Of a DNA stretch of 64,000 nt, positions 14,669 to 22,909 are shown piece by piece. The stretch is from Rhodoferax bucti (GTDB lineage Bacteria; Pseudomonadota; Gammaproteobacteria; Burkholderiales; Burkholderiaceae_C). The translations under genes were made by a program, and so were the position numbers. The notes beneath the pieces are model-generated. The model saw nothing but the letters and a program-made list of their open reading frames with translations, was not told the DNA's origin and did no database searches. Numbering within the stretch: position 1 is the stretch's first letter; each line of letters starts with the position of its first letter. The DNA lies in assembly GCF_005876985.1 (NCBI RefSeq), contig NZ_VAHD01000005.1:119866-183865 (forward strand), read 5' to 3'.

Positions 14669-16987
14669 ATGTCCACCTCCCCCAATCACGATTCACACGG
14701 TAACGATCACAAAGACGATCATGGCCACGGGCATGCCCATTCCCATGACGGTGACGCTTGCTGCGCCGCCCCATCCGCCAAGCCGGAACAACCGAGCAAG
14801 GCCAGTTCTTGCGCGACTGATTGCTGCAGCAGTGAGGCGTCGGCTACTCAACCATTAGTGCCACTGGCAAAGCCTGTCCGCAGTGATGGGGGCATTCAGA
14901 CGCCGATTCGCATCATGCAGATGGACTGTCCCACCGAGGAGGGATTGCTGCGCAAAAAGCTGGGCGGCATGGCCGGCGTAAGCGGTATGGAGTTCAACCT
15001 AATGCAGCGGGTCTTGACGGTCACCCACGCGCCTAAAGAACTGGAACCCATTTTGGCGGCCGTGCGCTCCCTGGGCTTTACCCCAGAAATCGCCACAGAA
15101 AACGCTGCATTGGAAGAGCCAACACCGGAACCTGCCAAGCCTTGGTGGCCCTTGGCGTTGGCCGGCGTTGCAGCGATCGCCTCGGAAGCGGTTGAGTGGG
15201 CCAGTTTGCCCACCTGGATGGCTGCTGTGCTGGCGTTGGTCGCTGTATTCGCATGCGGCATCACGACCTATAAAAAAGGTTGGATTGCGATCCGCAATGG
15301 AAATCTCAACATCAATGCACTGATGAGCATTGCGGTCACGGGAGCGCTCTTCCTAGGACAGTGGCCAGAGGCAGCCATGGTGATGGTGCTGTTCACGATT
15401 GCAGAACTGATAGAAGCCAAGTCACTCGACCGGGCCCGCAATGCCATCCGCGGCTTGATGCAACTGACGCCGGAAACGGCAACGGTGTTGCAAGCCGATG
15501 GCTCTTGGAAAGACATGGCGGCCAAATCGGTTGCTGTGGACGCTCACGTCCGTATCAAGCCGGGCGAGCGCATCGCCTTGGACGGAAAAATCGTCAGCGG
15601 CCGTTCGACCATCAACCAGGCACCCATCACCGGGGAAAGCCTCCCTGTGGAAAAAACCGAAGGCGACCAGGTGTTTGCCGGCACGATCAACGAGTCAGGT
15701 TCGTTTGAGTACGTGGTGACCGCTGCCGCCAATGACAGCACCCTGGCGCGCATCATCCACGCAGTGGAAGAAGCACAAGGCGCGCGTGCACCTACCCAAC
15801 GCTTCGTGGACCAATTTGCCCGCGTCTATACCCCCGTGGTGTTCGCCATTGCCCTGGCGGTCGCCATCTTGCCGCCGCTTCTTTTGGGTGGGCTCTGGTT
15901 TGCTTGGATTTACAAGGCACTGGTGTTGCTGGTGATTGCCTGCCCCTGCGCTTTGGTGATTTCTACACCAGTCACCATCGTCAGCGGCCTGGCCGCCGCA
16001 GCTCGGCAGGGCATTCTGGTCAAAGGTGGCGTCTATCTGGAAGATGGCCGCAAGCTCAAAAGCATTGCCTTGGACAAAACCGGCACCATTACCCACGGCA
16101 AGCCTGCGCAAACTGACTTTGTGACGCTCAGCGCAATGAATGAAACCGAGTTGCGCAGTCTTGCTGCCAGCCTTGCCGGCCGCTCAGACCATCCTGTATC
16201 CAAAGCCATCACCGAGGCGGCCAAGCGTGACAACGTTGTGCTGCGCAACGTGGACGGGTTCGAAGCTTTGCCCGGACGCGGAACCAAGGGCTCCATAGAC
16301 GGCAAGCTCTTCTACTTGGGCAATCACCGCCTCATTCACGAACAAGGACGCTGCTCTGACGCGCTGGAAGCCCGTTTGTCTGCGTTGGAAAAGCAAGGCA
16401 AGACGGTTATTCTGCTGGCCGACGAACAGGAAGTACATGGCATGTTTGCAGTGGCCGACACGGTCAAGGACAGCAGTCGCCAAGCCATCGCTGAACTGCA
16501 TGAATTGGGTATCAAGACGATCATGCTGACCGGCGACAACGCCCATACCGCCAAAGCCATTGCCGACCAAGTCGGTATCGATGAAGCCAGGGGCGATCTG
16601 TTGCCCGAAGACAAGCTCAAGGTGATCGAAAGCAAGATCGGCGAAGGCGGCGCTGTCGGCATGGTGGGTGATGGCATCAACGATGCTCCCGCCCTGGCAC
16701 GGGCAGACATCGGGTTTGCCATGGGCGCCGCTGGTACGGGCACCGCGATTGAGACTGCTGACGTGGCCTTGATGGACGATGACCTGCGCAAACTGCCCCG
16801 TTTTGTTCGCCTCTCCCGTAGCACCCACGCGCTGCTGGTGCAGAACATTGTTCTGGCCCTTGGCATCAAGGCCGTGTTTCTGGTCTTGACCCTCACTGGG
16901 GCGGGCACGATGTGGATGGCTGTTTTTGCGGATGTGGGAGCGAGCTTGCTAGTGGTTGGCAACGGGCTACGTCTACTTCGCAAGTGA
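14669..16987 (+). CDS. cadA: P1B-type Cd/Zn/Pb-exporting ATPase with one metal-binding domain
   Basis: A 772-residue heavy-metal ATPase. Residues 5-30 are a His-rich segment (HDSHGNDHKDDHGHGHAHSH) and residues 31-55 hold four CC or single Cys sites. A single HMA domain follows with the MDC motif at Cys87. The ATPase core has TGES, CPC in ACPCALVIS, DKTGTITHG, SDHP and GDGIND, and ends with FADVGASLLVV typical of Cd/Zn pumps. It is closely similar to the ATPase at 6774-9689 over the core but lacks three of its HMA domains and has the His segment instead. It stands alone behind its MerR promoter, divergent from cadR. Confidence 0.93.
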   Translation: MSTSPNHDSHGNDHKDDHGHGHAHSHDGDACCAAPSAKPEQPSKASSCATDCCSSEASATQPLVPLAKPVRSDGGIQTPIRIMQMDCPTEEGLLRKKLGGMAGVSGMEFNLMQRVLTVTHAPKELEPILAAVRSLGFTPEIATENAALEEPTPEPAKPWWPLALAGVAAIASEAVEWASLPTWMAAVLALVAVFACGITTYKKGWIAIRNGNLNINALMSIAVTGALFLGQWPEAAMVMVLFTIAELIEAKSLDRARNAIRGLMQLTPETATVLQADGSWKDMAAKSVAVDAHVRIKPGERIALDGKIVSGRSTINQAPITGESLPVEKTEGDQVFAGTINESGSFEYVVTAAANDSTLARIIHAVEEAQGARAPTQRFVDQFARVYTPVVFAIALAVAILPPLLLGGLWFAWIYKALVLLVIACPCALVISTPVTIVSGLAAAARQGILVKGGVYLEDGRKLKSIALDKTGTITHGKPAQTDFVTLSAMNETELRSLAASLAGRSDHPVSKAITEAAKRDNVVLRNVDGFEALPGRGTKGSIDGKLFYLGNHRLIHEQGRCSDALEARLSALEKQGKTVILLADEQEVHGMFAVADTVKDSSRQAIAELHELGIKTIMLTGDNAHTAKAIADQVGIDEARGDLLPEDKLKVIESKIGEGGAVGMVGDGINDAPALARADIGFAMGAAGTGTAIETADVALMDDDLRKLPRFVRLSRSTHALLVQNIVLALGIKAVFLVLTLTGAGTMWMAVFADVGASLLVVGNGLRLLRK

Positions 16988-17040
16988 GATTTGAACAACC
17001 TGACTCAGTGATTACCTAAGCAATAACAGGAACTAGTGCG

Positions 17041-17340
17041 ATGAGCTTTTTTGACAGACTATTTGGCGGTCATGGCGGAGGCCATAGAGGTGGCCACCAC
17101 GGTCACCATCGGGAGGAGCACCACGCGCCACGTCACGATGGCCATGGTGACAGCTATGGAAATAGGCCGCCGAGCCTTGGTGCAGTGGCCTGCACGGCCT
17201 GCAATACCTTGAATGCAGCAGATGCCAAGTTCTGCCAATCCTGCGGGAAGGCTACGCAGCCAGCGCATTGCACCCAGTGTGCTGCCACGCTCGTTGGGGG
17301 TACGCGGTACTGCGGCCAGTGTGGCAAACAGGCAGTTTAG
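17041..17340 (+). CDS. Small Gly/His-rich protein with double zinc ribbon
   Basis: A 99-residue protein. The first 45 residues are rich in Gly and His (GGHGGGHRGGHHGHH). The second half has two zinc-ribbon-like units: CTAC...CQSC at about 51-69 and CTQC...CGQC at about 77-95. AGGAA precedes the ATG. It lies 53 bp after cadA and may be read through from it. A zinc-binding buffer or an adaptor for the neighbouring TPR protein is possible; the function is not known. Confidence 0.7.
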   Translation: MSFFDRLFGGHGGGHRGGHHGHHREEHHAPRHDGHGDSYGNRPPSLGAVACTACNTLNAADAKFCQSCGKATQPAHCTQCAATLVGGTRYCGQCGKQAV

Positions 17341-17391
17341 TTATAGACACGACATACCGACCCCGCACAAGACATCTCCCTAAAAATTCCG

Positions 17392-18276
17392 ATGCATTCA
17401 CTCTTCAAGTCTCTCGCAGCATTTGTTATGGTGCTGCTCTTCGTATCTACTAGTTTTGCTTTGAACCAGTCAGGGCCTACCATGAGCGAAATTTATTCCA
17501 CTGCCCAAGCGGGAAAGCTGGAAGAGGCGCAAGTAATGGTTCAGCAGGTTCTGATCTCTCATCCCAAGAGTGCAAAAGCTTTTTTTGTGCAAGCGGAGTT
17601 GCATGCTCAGCAAGGTAATTTGGAGCGTGCCCGTGGATCACTCTCTACGGCAGAAAAATATGCTCCCGGATTGCCCTTTGCAAAGCCTGAAGCTGTGCAG
17701 ACACTGAGAGCGCAGCTTGCGTATAAGGGTTCGTCGAAACCGACTGCAGATGCCCCCGTTGGTTATGCCGTTTCAAAGCCAGCAAGCTCTTCATCCTCCA
17801 CGTGGATACTTCCGCTTCTACTCGCAGGAGGTGTGACGGCCGCCGCATATTTCTTTTTCCGACGGCGAAAGGTGGAGTCATGCCAAGTGCCATCTACACA
17901 TGCAATGCAGAATGGCTTGAGTGGCCCCCAAACGTTTGGATCAAACGTAGGAGCGATGCAATCTGGCTACCCTCAATCGGGTAATTCGGGCTACCAACAA
18001 CCGCATGCAGAGCCTGGGTTGGGCAGTCGTATCGCCGGAGGGGTCGCTACCGGGCTGGCTGTCGGCGCTGGCGTTATGGCCGCCGAGGCGATCGGGCGCA
18101 ATCTGATGGGTTCTTCAAATCGTCCATCAAACCAAACAGATATGTTCAACAACAGTAATAAGCAGGAGCAGATTCCAGCCAATACTGATATGGGTGGGCA
18201 AACCTTTGGAATCAATGAAACCGCGTGGGACGGCGGCGGCCCTGATATCGGAGTTGGCAACGACTGGGATGACTGA
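17392..18276 (+). CDS. Exported TPR protein with C-terminal membrane segment
   Basis: A 294-residue protein of unknown role. It has a signal peptide (1-24, ending SFALNQ), a TPR-like helical segment (about 30-100, KLEEAQVMVQQVLISHP and AELHAQQGNLERARG), a Ser-rich linker, a membrane helix (about 138-156, ILPLLLAGGVTAAAYFFF followed by RRRK), and a low-complexity Gly/Gln/Asn tail that includes a second hydrophobic Gly-rich patch (GVATGLAVGAGVMAAEAIG). The tail's Gly-rich patch is reminiscent of small proteins near zinc-ribbon genes. It begins 51 bp after the zinc-ribbon gene and is likely co-transcribed. Confidence 0.65.
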   Translation: MHSLFKSLAAFVMVLLFVSTSFALNQSGPTMSEIYSTAQAGKLEEAQVMVQQVLISHPKSAKAFFVQAELHAQQGNLERARGSLSTAEKYAPGLPFAKPEAVQTLRAQLAYKGSSKPTADAPVGYAVSKPASSSSSTWILPLLLAGGVTAAAYFFFRRRKVESCQVPSTHAMQNGLSGPQTFGSNVGAMQSGYPQSGNSGYQQPHAEPGLGSRIAGGVATGLAVGAGVMAAEAIGRNLMGSSNRPSNQTDMFNNSNKQEQIPANTDMGGQTFGINETAWDGGGPDIGVGNDWDD

Positions 18277-18316
18277 TAGATCCGATGATTGAGGAGTTGA
18301 AGCTAGAATTCCCTAA

Positions 18317-18670
18317 ATGTCTGGGAAATACCGCGCTCTTTTCCTATTGGCTGTCATTTTTTGGCAGTCACTGGCGGTCCTTAGCTCCTTGAGTTTGGTG
18401 CAGCACGCGCGGGAAGACTCCCATCAGACACCAGGTGAGCCACATGCGTTTTATCAGCACCACCTTGATCAAACGGCTCACAAAACAGGTGAGGCGGATA
18501 CCCCTTCTCATGCCCATGTCGGCGCTGTTGCCGATATCGCCGCGGTCATCGGCGATGAACCCGTAAAACTGTCCGAGTTTCGCCTTCAGCACGCAGTAGG
18601 TGCGCTTGCGGTCGCGAGGCAAACGCCGGTTTTGGCTGTGCTTCTCCGACCTCCACGAGCCATCTCCTGA
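18317..18670 (+). CDS. Small exported His-rich protein
   Basis: A 117-residue protein with an N-terminal hydrophobic segment (ALFLLAVIFWQSLAVLSSL), a His-rich middle (about 30-70, HAREDSHQ, HAFYQHHLDQTAH, THAHVG-like) and a short C-terminus ending RPPRAIS. The layout resembles small periplasmic proteins (CzcI-like) in metal islands such as those at 24694 and 32537 in this window. No strong Shine-Dalgarno is seen. Function unknown; periplasmic metal binding is inference. Nothing is recognised in the 229 bp that follow. Confidence 0.5.
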   Translation: MSGKYRALFLLAVIFWQSLAVLSSLSLVQHAREDSHQTPGEPHAFYQHHLDQTAHKTGEADTPSHAHVGAVADIAAVIGDEPVKLSEFRLQHAVGALAVARQTPVLAVLLRPPRAIS

Positions 18671-18899
18671 CATCAAGCTCCATCGCCACCTGAGTGGCCT
18701 TGGACCTTGATTCATCCCCTTAGACACAGCGCAGGTCGCCTGTTTCCGTGTCTCCCTATTGTCACAGATGAATTGCCCTGCAACGAGGGTCACTGTGCAT
18801 TCCTGCATTGCCCAAGCGGCGCGTTTCGCGCCTTTCTCCACGGACAGAGTCCGCACTCCGGCCCCGCTGCCACCACTTGCTCCAGACTAGGAATTTGAA

Positions 18900-19757
18900 A
18901 TGTTTGTAATCGTCGGATGGCTTATCTGCATCGCCTGCGTGTTTGGCGTGTTCATTATTCACGGTGGCAACATCAGCGTTGTGCTCAAGGCATTGCCGTT
19001 TGAGCTGATAACGATTGGCGGGGCCACGGTGGGCGCGTTTGTGGCCAACAACCAGATGAAGGTCATCAAAGCCACGCTCAGAGGTTTGGGCTCTTGCTTC
19101 AAAGGTAGCAAGTACACCAAGGACCGCTACATGGAGCTGATGGCACTCCTGTTTGACCTTCTCCAGAAGGCCCGAAAGGAAGGCTTGATGGCAATCGAAA
19201 AGGACGTTGAAGAACCCGAGCAGTCAGAGATTTTCAAGAAACATCCCAATGTGGGCTCCGACCACCACGTCGTGGAGTTCGTTACCGACTACTTGCGCAT
19301 GATGGTGTCGGGCAACCTGAATGCCCACGAGATCGAAAACATCATGGATGGCGCCATTGAAGCGCACCACGTGGAAGCCCACGCGGCCGTCGCTGCCATC
19401 CAGCGCATTGCGGGCGGACTGCCTGCATTCGGGATTGTGGCTGCGGTGTTGGGGGTTGTGAACACCATGGGCTCAGTGGGCCAGCCGCCCGCGGTGCTGG
19501 GAGGCATGATTGGTTCTGCCCTGGTCGGTACATTCCTCGGGATTTTGCTGGCGTATGCCTTCGCTGAGCCCTTGGCAGGCCTGCTGGAGCAGAAGGTTGA
19601 GGAAGGCGGCAAAGAGCTGCAATGCATCAAGACCATTCTGCTGGCCAGCATGCAAGGCTACAACCCATCGACCGCAGTCGAGTTTGGTCGCCAAATCTTG
19701 TTCTCCACCGAACGTCCCACATTTTCGGAGCTGGAGGCACATGTCAAGAAGAAGTAA
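18900..19757 (+). CDS. motA: Flagellar motor stator protein MotA
   Basis: A full-length 285-residue MotA with four membrane helices and a large cytoplasmic loop. Arg92 and Glu100 in ARKEGLMAIE correspond to the charged residues that contact the rotor (Arg90 and Glu98 in E. coli), and SEIFKKHP and GGLPAFGIVAAVLGVV are conserved. MotA works with MotB as the proton channel that drives the flagellum. No motB follows. Instead a short frame of 81 codons overlaps its 3' end. An intact motA far from flagellar genes and inside a metal island is odd and may be cargo captured by transposition. Confidence 0.92.
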   Translation: MFVIVGWLICIACVFGVFIIHGGNISVVLKALPFELITIGGATVGAFVANNQMKVIKATLRGLGSCFKGSKYTKDRYMELMALLFDLLQKARKEGLMAIEKDVEEPEQSEIFKKHPNVGSDHHVVEFVTDYLRMMVSGNLNAHEIENIMDGAIEAHHVEAHAAVAAIQRIAGGLPAFGIVAAVLGVVNTMGSVGQPPAVLGGMIGSALVGTFLGILLAYAFAEPLAGLLEQKVEEGGKELQCIKTILLASMQGYNPSTAVEFGRQILFSTERPTFSELEAHVKKK

Positions 19758-19986
19758 GGCGGTTGGCGCGCACGTGCCATCAGCGGATAAATCCACGTTT
19801 CGGGAGGCAGCCATTCAAATGGGTGGTCGTCTCCTGTTGGTGCTGATCGGGGTTCTGCAATTGGTGGCCATCGTTCAATCTGAATCCACCGCAGACACTG
19901 CGCTTCACGGTGGCTTTCTGCTGGTGCTCATCGTGGTGGGAACACGAAAGGCAAAGAGCCAGAAGGATCTGCCTGGAAGACATTGA
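19741..19986 (+). CDS. Small hypothetical membrane protein overlapping motA
   Basis: An 81-residue frame whose ATG lies inside the last codons of motA (17-bp overlap). It encodes a basic start (MSRRSK) and two hydrophobic segments (MGGRLLLVLIGVLQLVAIV and HGGFLLVLIVVG) separated by a short polar loop. It shows no MotB peptidoglycan-binding domain. Overlap and membrane character suggest a real small protein, but there is no homology argument from sequence reading alone. Confidence 0.4.
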   Translation: MSRRSKAVGAHVPSADKSTFREAAIQMGGRLLLVLIGVLQLVAIVQSESTADTALHGGFLLVLIVVGTRKAKSQKDLPGRH

Positions 19987-20020
19987 AGCAGACGGCGTGC
20001 GTTTGCCACCCCAGCGCGCA

Positions 20021-20461
20021 CTACTTCGGTTTGGTCAATGACACGGGGGCGTGAACGTACACGACCTCGCGCGTGCCATCTGCACTCTGAAAAATAAGAG
20101 TGATCTGCACCTCAAAACCTGCACGGATCGGTTTCTTGATGTCCGTGAGGGCCAAATGGTATCCATCCGGCTTGAACTCCAGAGGTTTGCCGGCAAGCAG
20201 TTTCAGATCGACCACCGGGTGTATCGTCTTGCCTCCCTTGTCCTGGGCCACTCCATGCACTTCTACAACCTCTGCAACCGTTGAACGCGCAGAGATAAGC
20301 CGGGTGTCTTTGGAGGACACCAAGCTCATGTAGACCGGCGTCGAACTTTCATTGGAAATGCCGGGACGAACCCACGCGTCGGTAGCGACGACTTGAGCCC
20401 GGGCCGTCACAAAGCAGGCCTCGACCAACACCAGCAAAGTAACTTTGCGAATCAGCTTCAT
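20021..20461 (-). CDS. PCu(A)C-like periplasmic copper chaperone with altered ligands
   Basis: A 146-residue protein with a signal peptide (1-22, cleaved near ARAQ) and the cupredoxin-like PCuAC fold (TDAWVRPG, TPVYMSL, VEVHG, KPGGYH-like KPDGYHLAL). PCuAC proteins pass Cu(I) to cytochrome oxidase using a His/Met set. Here His69 and His102 remain, but the usual Met residues after the first His and after YH are replaced (GGKTIHP with His81, and YHLAL). Metal affinity may therefore differ. The start at 20461 was chosen because it begins the signal peptide; a longer frame to 20608 overlaps the upstream gene. It is co-directional with the DUF3703 gene. Confidence 0.82.
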   Translation of the reverse strand: MKLIRKVTLLVLVEACFVTARAQVVATDAWVRPGISNESSTPVYMSLVSSKDTRLISARSTVAEVVEVHGVAQDKGGKTIHPVVDLKLLAGKPLEFKPDGYHLALTDIKKPIRAGFEVQITLIFQSADGTREVVYVHAPVSLTKPK

Positions 20462-20501
20462 CGATTTGGACCTGCCTGTGAAGTACGACATACCAAGCCC
20501 G

Positions 20502-20882
20502 TTATCGAGAAAGATTGACGGATTTAGCCGCCGCAATGACTTGGAGGATCTCAGTAGAAGGGGCCATTGCCTTGAAAGCACTGATATCTGCGCGACCAGA
20601 GTTTCCAATGGGCAGGCGTTTCAGTAGATAGCCCAAAGGAACCAAGGCAAGCCTGAAGAGCTGTCCCAGTACTTCCTTGGGCATGCGCTTCTCCCAGGCC
20701 AGTAAGAGCATCAAAGTATGGACTTTCAGATGCGGTAAGAAGCGTGTTTGCCCCACAACGTGTGCAGCCTCCAAGATCAGCCATCGTTGGCGATCCTGCG
20801 CAGAATCTGTCCCACGATAACGCTGTACCAAGTGCGAGTAAATGTCTGGACTGTAGAAATTGCTATTGGCTGGTATCGGCAT
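20502..20882 (-). CDS. DUF3703 family protein
   Basis: A 126-residue soluble protein. Features of DUF3703 are an H...LLAWEKRMPKEVLGQLFRLALVPLG stretch (read as two segments around residues 56-84) and RLPIGNSGRADISAFKAM near 90-107. The family is of unknown function and often occurs in metal or mercury resistance clusters. It is the first gene after a MerR-type promoter (20923-20953) and precedes the PCuAC-like gene by 40 bp, so both should respond to metal. Confidence 0.75.
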   Translation of the reverse strand: MPIPANSNFYSPDIYSHLVQRYRGTDSAQDRQRWLILEAAHVVGQTRFLPHLKVHTLMLLLAWEKRMPKEVLGQLFRLALVPLGYLLKRLPIGNSGRADISAFKAMAPSTEILQVIAAAKSVNLSR

Positions 20883-20922
20883 AAATGAAGAGTTCCGTGT
20901 CGTGTTGAAGTCAACTTTTCAG

Positions 20923-20953
20923 ATTGTTAAGCCTGTAGCAACTACAGAGTCAA
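20923..20953 (-). promoter_or_regulatory. MerR-type promoter for the DUF3703/PCuAC operon
   Basis: On the minus strand TTGACT (20953-20948) and AACAAT (20928-20923) are 19 bp apart with the dyad CTGTAGTTGCTACAG in the spacer. It matches the other two MerR promoters almost base for base in the first half. No MerR gene is adjacent, so one of the two regulators in the window probably acts in trans. Confidence 0.8.
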
Positions 20954-20966
20954 TCACCTGATTTCC

Positions 20967-22262
20967 CTATCCGATCACCCCCTCGTAGATGATCTTCCAG
21001 GCGTTGCTTCTCCATTGCCAATACTGGCGAACCGTGCGCCCGGTCTTTTCTCCTGCAGGCAGTTCATCAAAGGTGGCGATCATGGTGTCCGCATCGTCTG
21101 TCCAGCGGATCAATGAAACGTCTTTGAGCTCTACGGAGCGGGCTCCCAGTTGCACGATCTCCGAGCGGAGTGAGGCACTGAAGCGAGCCAAGTCCTTCCC
21201 CTCGGAATTGAAGTCATTGGCGTAAAACCGCATCAAATCGGCCTCACGCCCTGGTCTTTTGGCCTGAGCCCAGGACTGGAGCGTGTCTGTAAATGACTTT
21301 CGCTCTGCGCCCAAATTGGAGGGTTGGACCCAGCGAAAGTTGCTGCCGATCAACACGGGTGTGGTGCGAATCTCGACGGTGTTGATGATCCGCAGCAGAT
21401 CGGGATTGGCCACCGCCACACAACCATCCGTCGCCTGTGGGGCGCGGGTGAACTGGGTAGATGGGGTTCCATGCAGCCAGATTCCTCCTCCAGTCTTCCC
21501 ACGGCGCAGATCCAGCACATTGGGGTAGTTCACCGGAAGTGCACCGGACCCATACAAATCCTTCAGGCTTGTGGGGTCCAGATTGCTGGTGATGAAGTAC
21601 GCCCCCAGTGGGGTGCGCTGATCGCCTTCCACGTTCTTCCCAACGCCCGCTTTACCCACGGATATGTAGTAATTGGCCAGCAATCGAGGTCCGGCCTCAT
21701 TGTTCTCGAACAGATATAGCCGTGCTTTGGCGGTGTCCACAGCGATCGCATGCTTGTTGCGTTTGGCCAGTGCGACGAACTGCGCTGGAATGCGATCTTC
21801 GGGAGGCGGCTCCTTGATGGCCGCGATGCGCAGCTGGGATTCCGCGCGGAGTGCCTGCAGATTCTGTGCACCGGCCTGAGCAAGCTCTGGGGGGACGTCG
21901 CCTACGCCCTGAATGGGGCGAGCCCGTGCAGAGAGCAAATCACCCAGCACCAGCTGTGCCAACTGGAAATGCGGATAGTCAGCCACCAGCGCGGATGCCA
22001 ATCTCAGTGCCTCTTGCGTATTGGCACTCCCGATCTGGCGATATACCTCAATCAAGCGGGCCTCAGCCAGGCCATCACGCGGCAGTACAGCCCGTGCAGC
22101 TGCTCTCGGCTTGGTCTTGGGTTTCACCTTCTTGTCAGTCGCGCCGACAGCGCCTGTGCAGAAGCCCAGTGCCAGACAAAACGCTGCGAACCAATGGAGC
22201 AGCCGAGTCCGGTCCAGGCCGGCCACGGATCGTTCTTTCGGATTCATCCTCATCTCTGGCAT
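20967..22262 (-). CDS. L,D-transpeptidase (YkuD family) with C-terminal NTF2-like domain
   Basis: A 431-residue periplasmic protein with an N-terminal hydrophobic segment (about 21-41), a helical region (65-160), a YkuD domain (about 170-310) and a C-terminal alpha+beta domain (about 325-430, SWAQAKRPG...YANDFNSEG...WQWRSNAWKIIYEG) of SnoaL/NTF2-like type. The catalytic motif is visible as HGTP (264-267) and ATDGC with Cys281. Such enzymes cross-link peptidoglycan or attach proteins to it. The start ATG at 22262 overlaps the SCO1 stop in a TGATG junction, so it is translated in the copper/thiol operon. Cys281 could be a target of the neighbouring disulfide machinery and of copper. Confidence 0.85.
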   Translation of the reverse strand: MPEMRMNPKERSVAGLDRTRLLHWFAAFCLALGFCTGAVGATDKKVKPKTKPRAAARAVLPRDGLAEARLIEVYRQIGSANTQEALRLASALVADYPHFQLAQLVLGDLLSARARPIQGVGDVPPELAQAGAQNLQALRAESQLRIAAIKEPPPEDRIPAQFVALAKRNKHAIAVDTAKARLYLFENNEAGPRLLANYYISVGKAGVGKNVEGDQRTPLGAYFITSNLDPTSLKDLYGSGALPVNYPNVLDLRRGKTGGGIWLHGTPSTQFTRAPQATDGCVAVANPDLLRIINTVEIRTTPVLIGSNFRWVQPSNLGAERKSFTDTLQSWAQAKRPGREADLMRFYANDFNSEGKDLARFSASLRSEIVQLGARSVELKDVSLIRWTDDADTMIATFDELPAGEKTGRTVRQYWQWRSNAWKIIYEGVIG

Positions 22263-22894
22263 CACTGGTACGTGAGAAGCTTCTTGATATCACTGGCGAT
22301 AACCTTGGCCTCTGTGCCGTAGCTGGAAAAGAGGCGAACCTTGCCCGTGGCATCGAATATGTACTTCCCGGCCGAATGGTCCATGGTGTACGAGGTAGGC
22401 GTTTTGCCAGGAACCTTGCGGTAGTACACCTTGAAGGAGTCAGCCACCCCCTGAAGTTGGGCTGGTTCTGGCCGCAGTGCCAGGAAGGTTGGATCAAAAT
22501 TGCGCATGTACTCGCTGAGCAGACGCGGCGTATCCCGTTCAGGGTCTACGGTGATGAACAGAACCTGCAACTTGTTGCCCAGATCTCCCAGAAGCTCTTT
22601 GACACCAGACATCGTGCTCATGGAGGTCGGACAAACATCCGGGCATTGGGTGAAGCCAAAGAAGATCACGACGATCTTTCCACTGAAGTCAGCCAGGCTT
22701 CTCACGTTCCCGCCGTGATCCATCAGGCGAAAGTCATTGGCATAGTCCGCACCGGTGATGTCGGCGCTCTGAAATTTTGGTGCAGGGGGGGAGCAGCCGT
22801 TCAGGGTTACTCCGGCCACGAGGCCGAGCCCCGCAGTAGCGCAGAACTTCCGGCGCGTGGGGCTGCTGTCTGGAATTGACGATTGCTTGTTCAT
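22262..22894 (-). CDS. SCO1/SenC-type lipoprotein copper chaperone
   Basis: A 210-residue thioredoxin-fold protein. A lipobox LNGC with Cys34 follows a Tat-like start (SPTRRKFC). The copper site CPDVC (Cys84, Cys88) and the third ligand His173 in MDHSAG are present, together with TVDPERDTP. SCO1 delivers copper to cytochrome c oxidase or reduces disulfides in the periplasm. It lies 15 bp after the DsbA-like gene and overlaps the L,D-transpeptidase start. Confidence 0.9.
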   Translation of the reverse strand: MNKQSSIPDSSPTRRKFCATAGLGLVAGVTLNGCSPPAPKFQSADITGADYANDFRLMDHGGNVRSLADFSGKIVVIFFGFTQCPDVCPTSMSTMSGVKELLGDLGNKLQVLFITVDPERDTPRLLSEYMRNFDPTFLALRPEPAQLQGVADSFKVYYRKVPGKTPTSYTMDHSAGKYIFDATGKVRLFSSYGTEAKVIASDIKKLLTYQ

Positions 22895-22909
22895 GGTGTC
22901 TGGGGCCGC

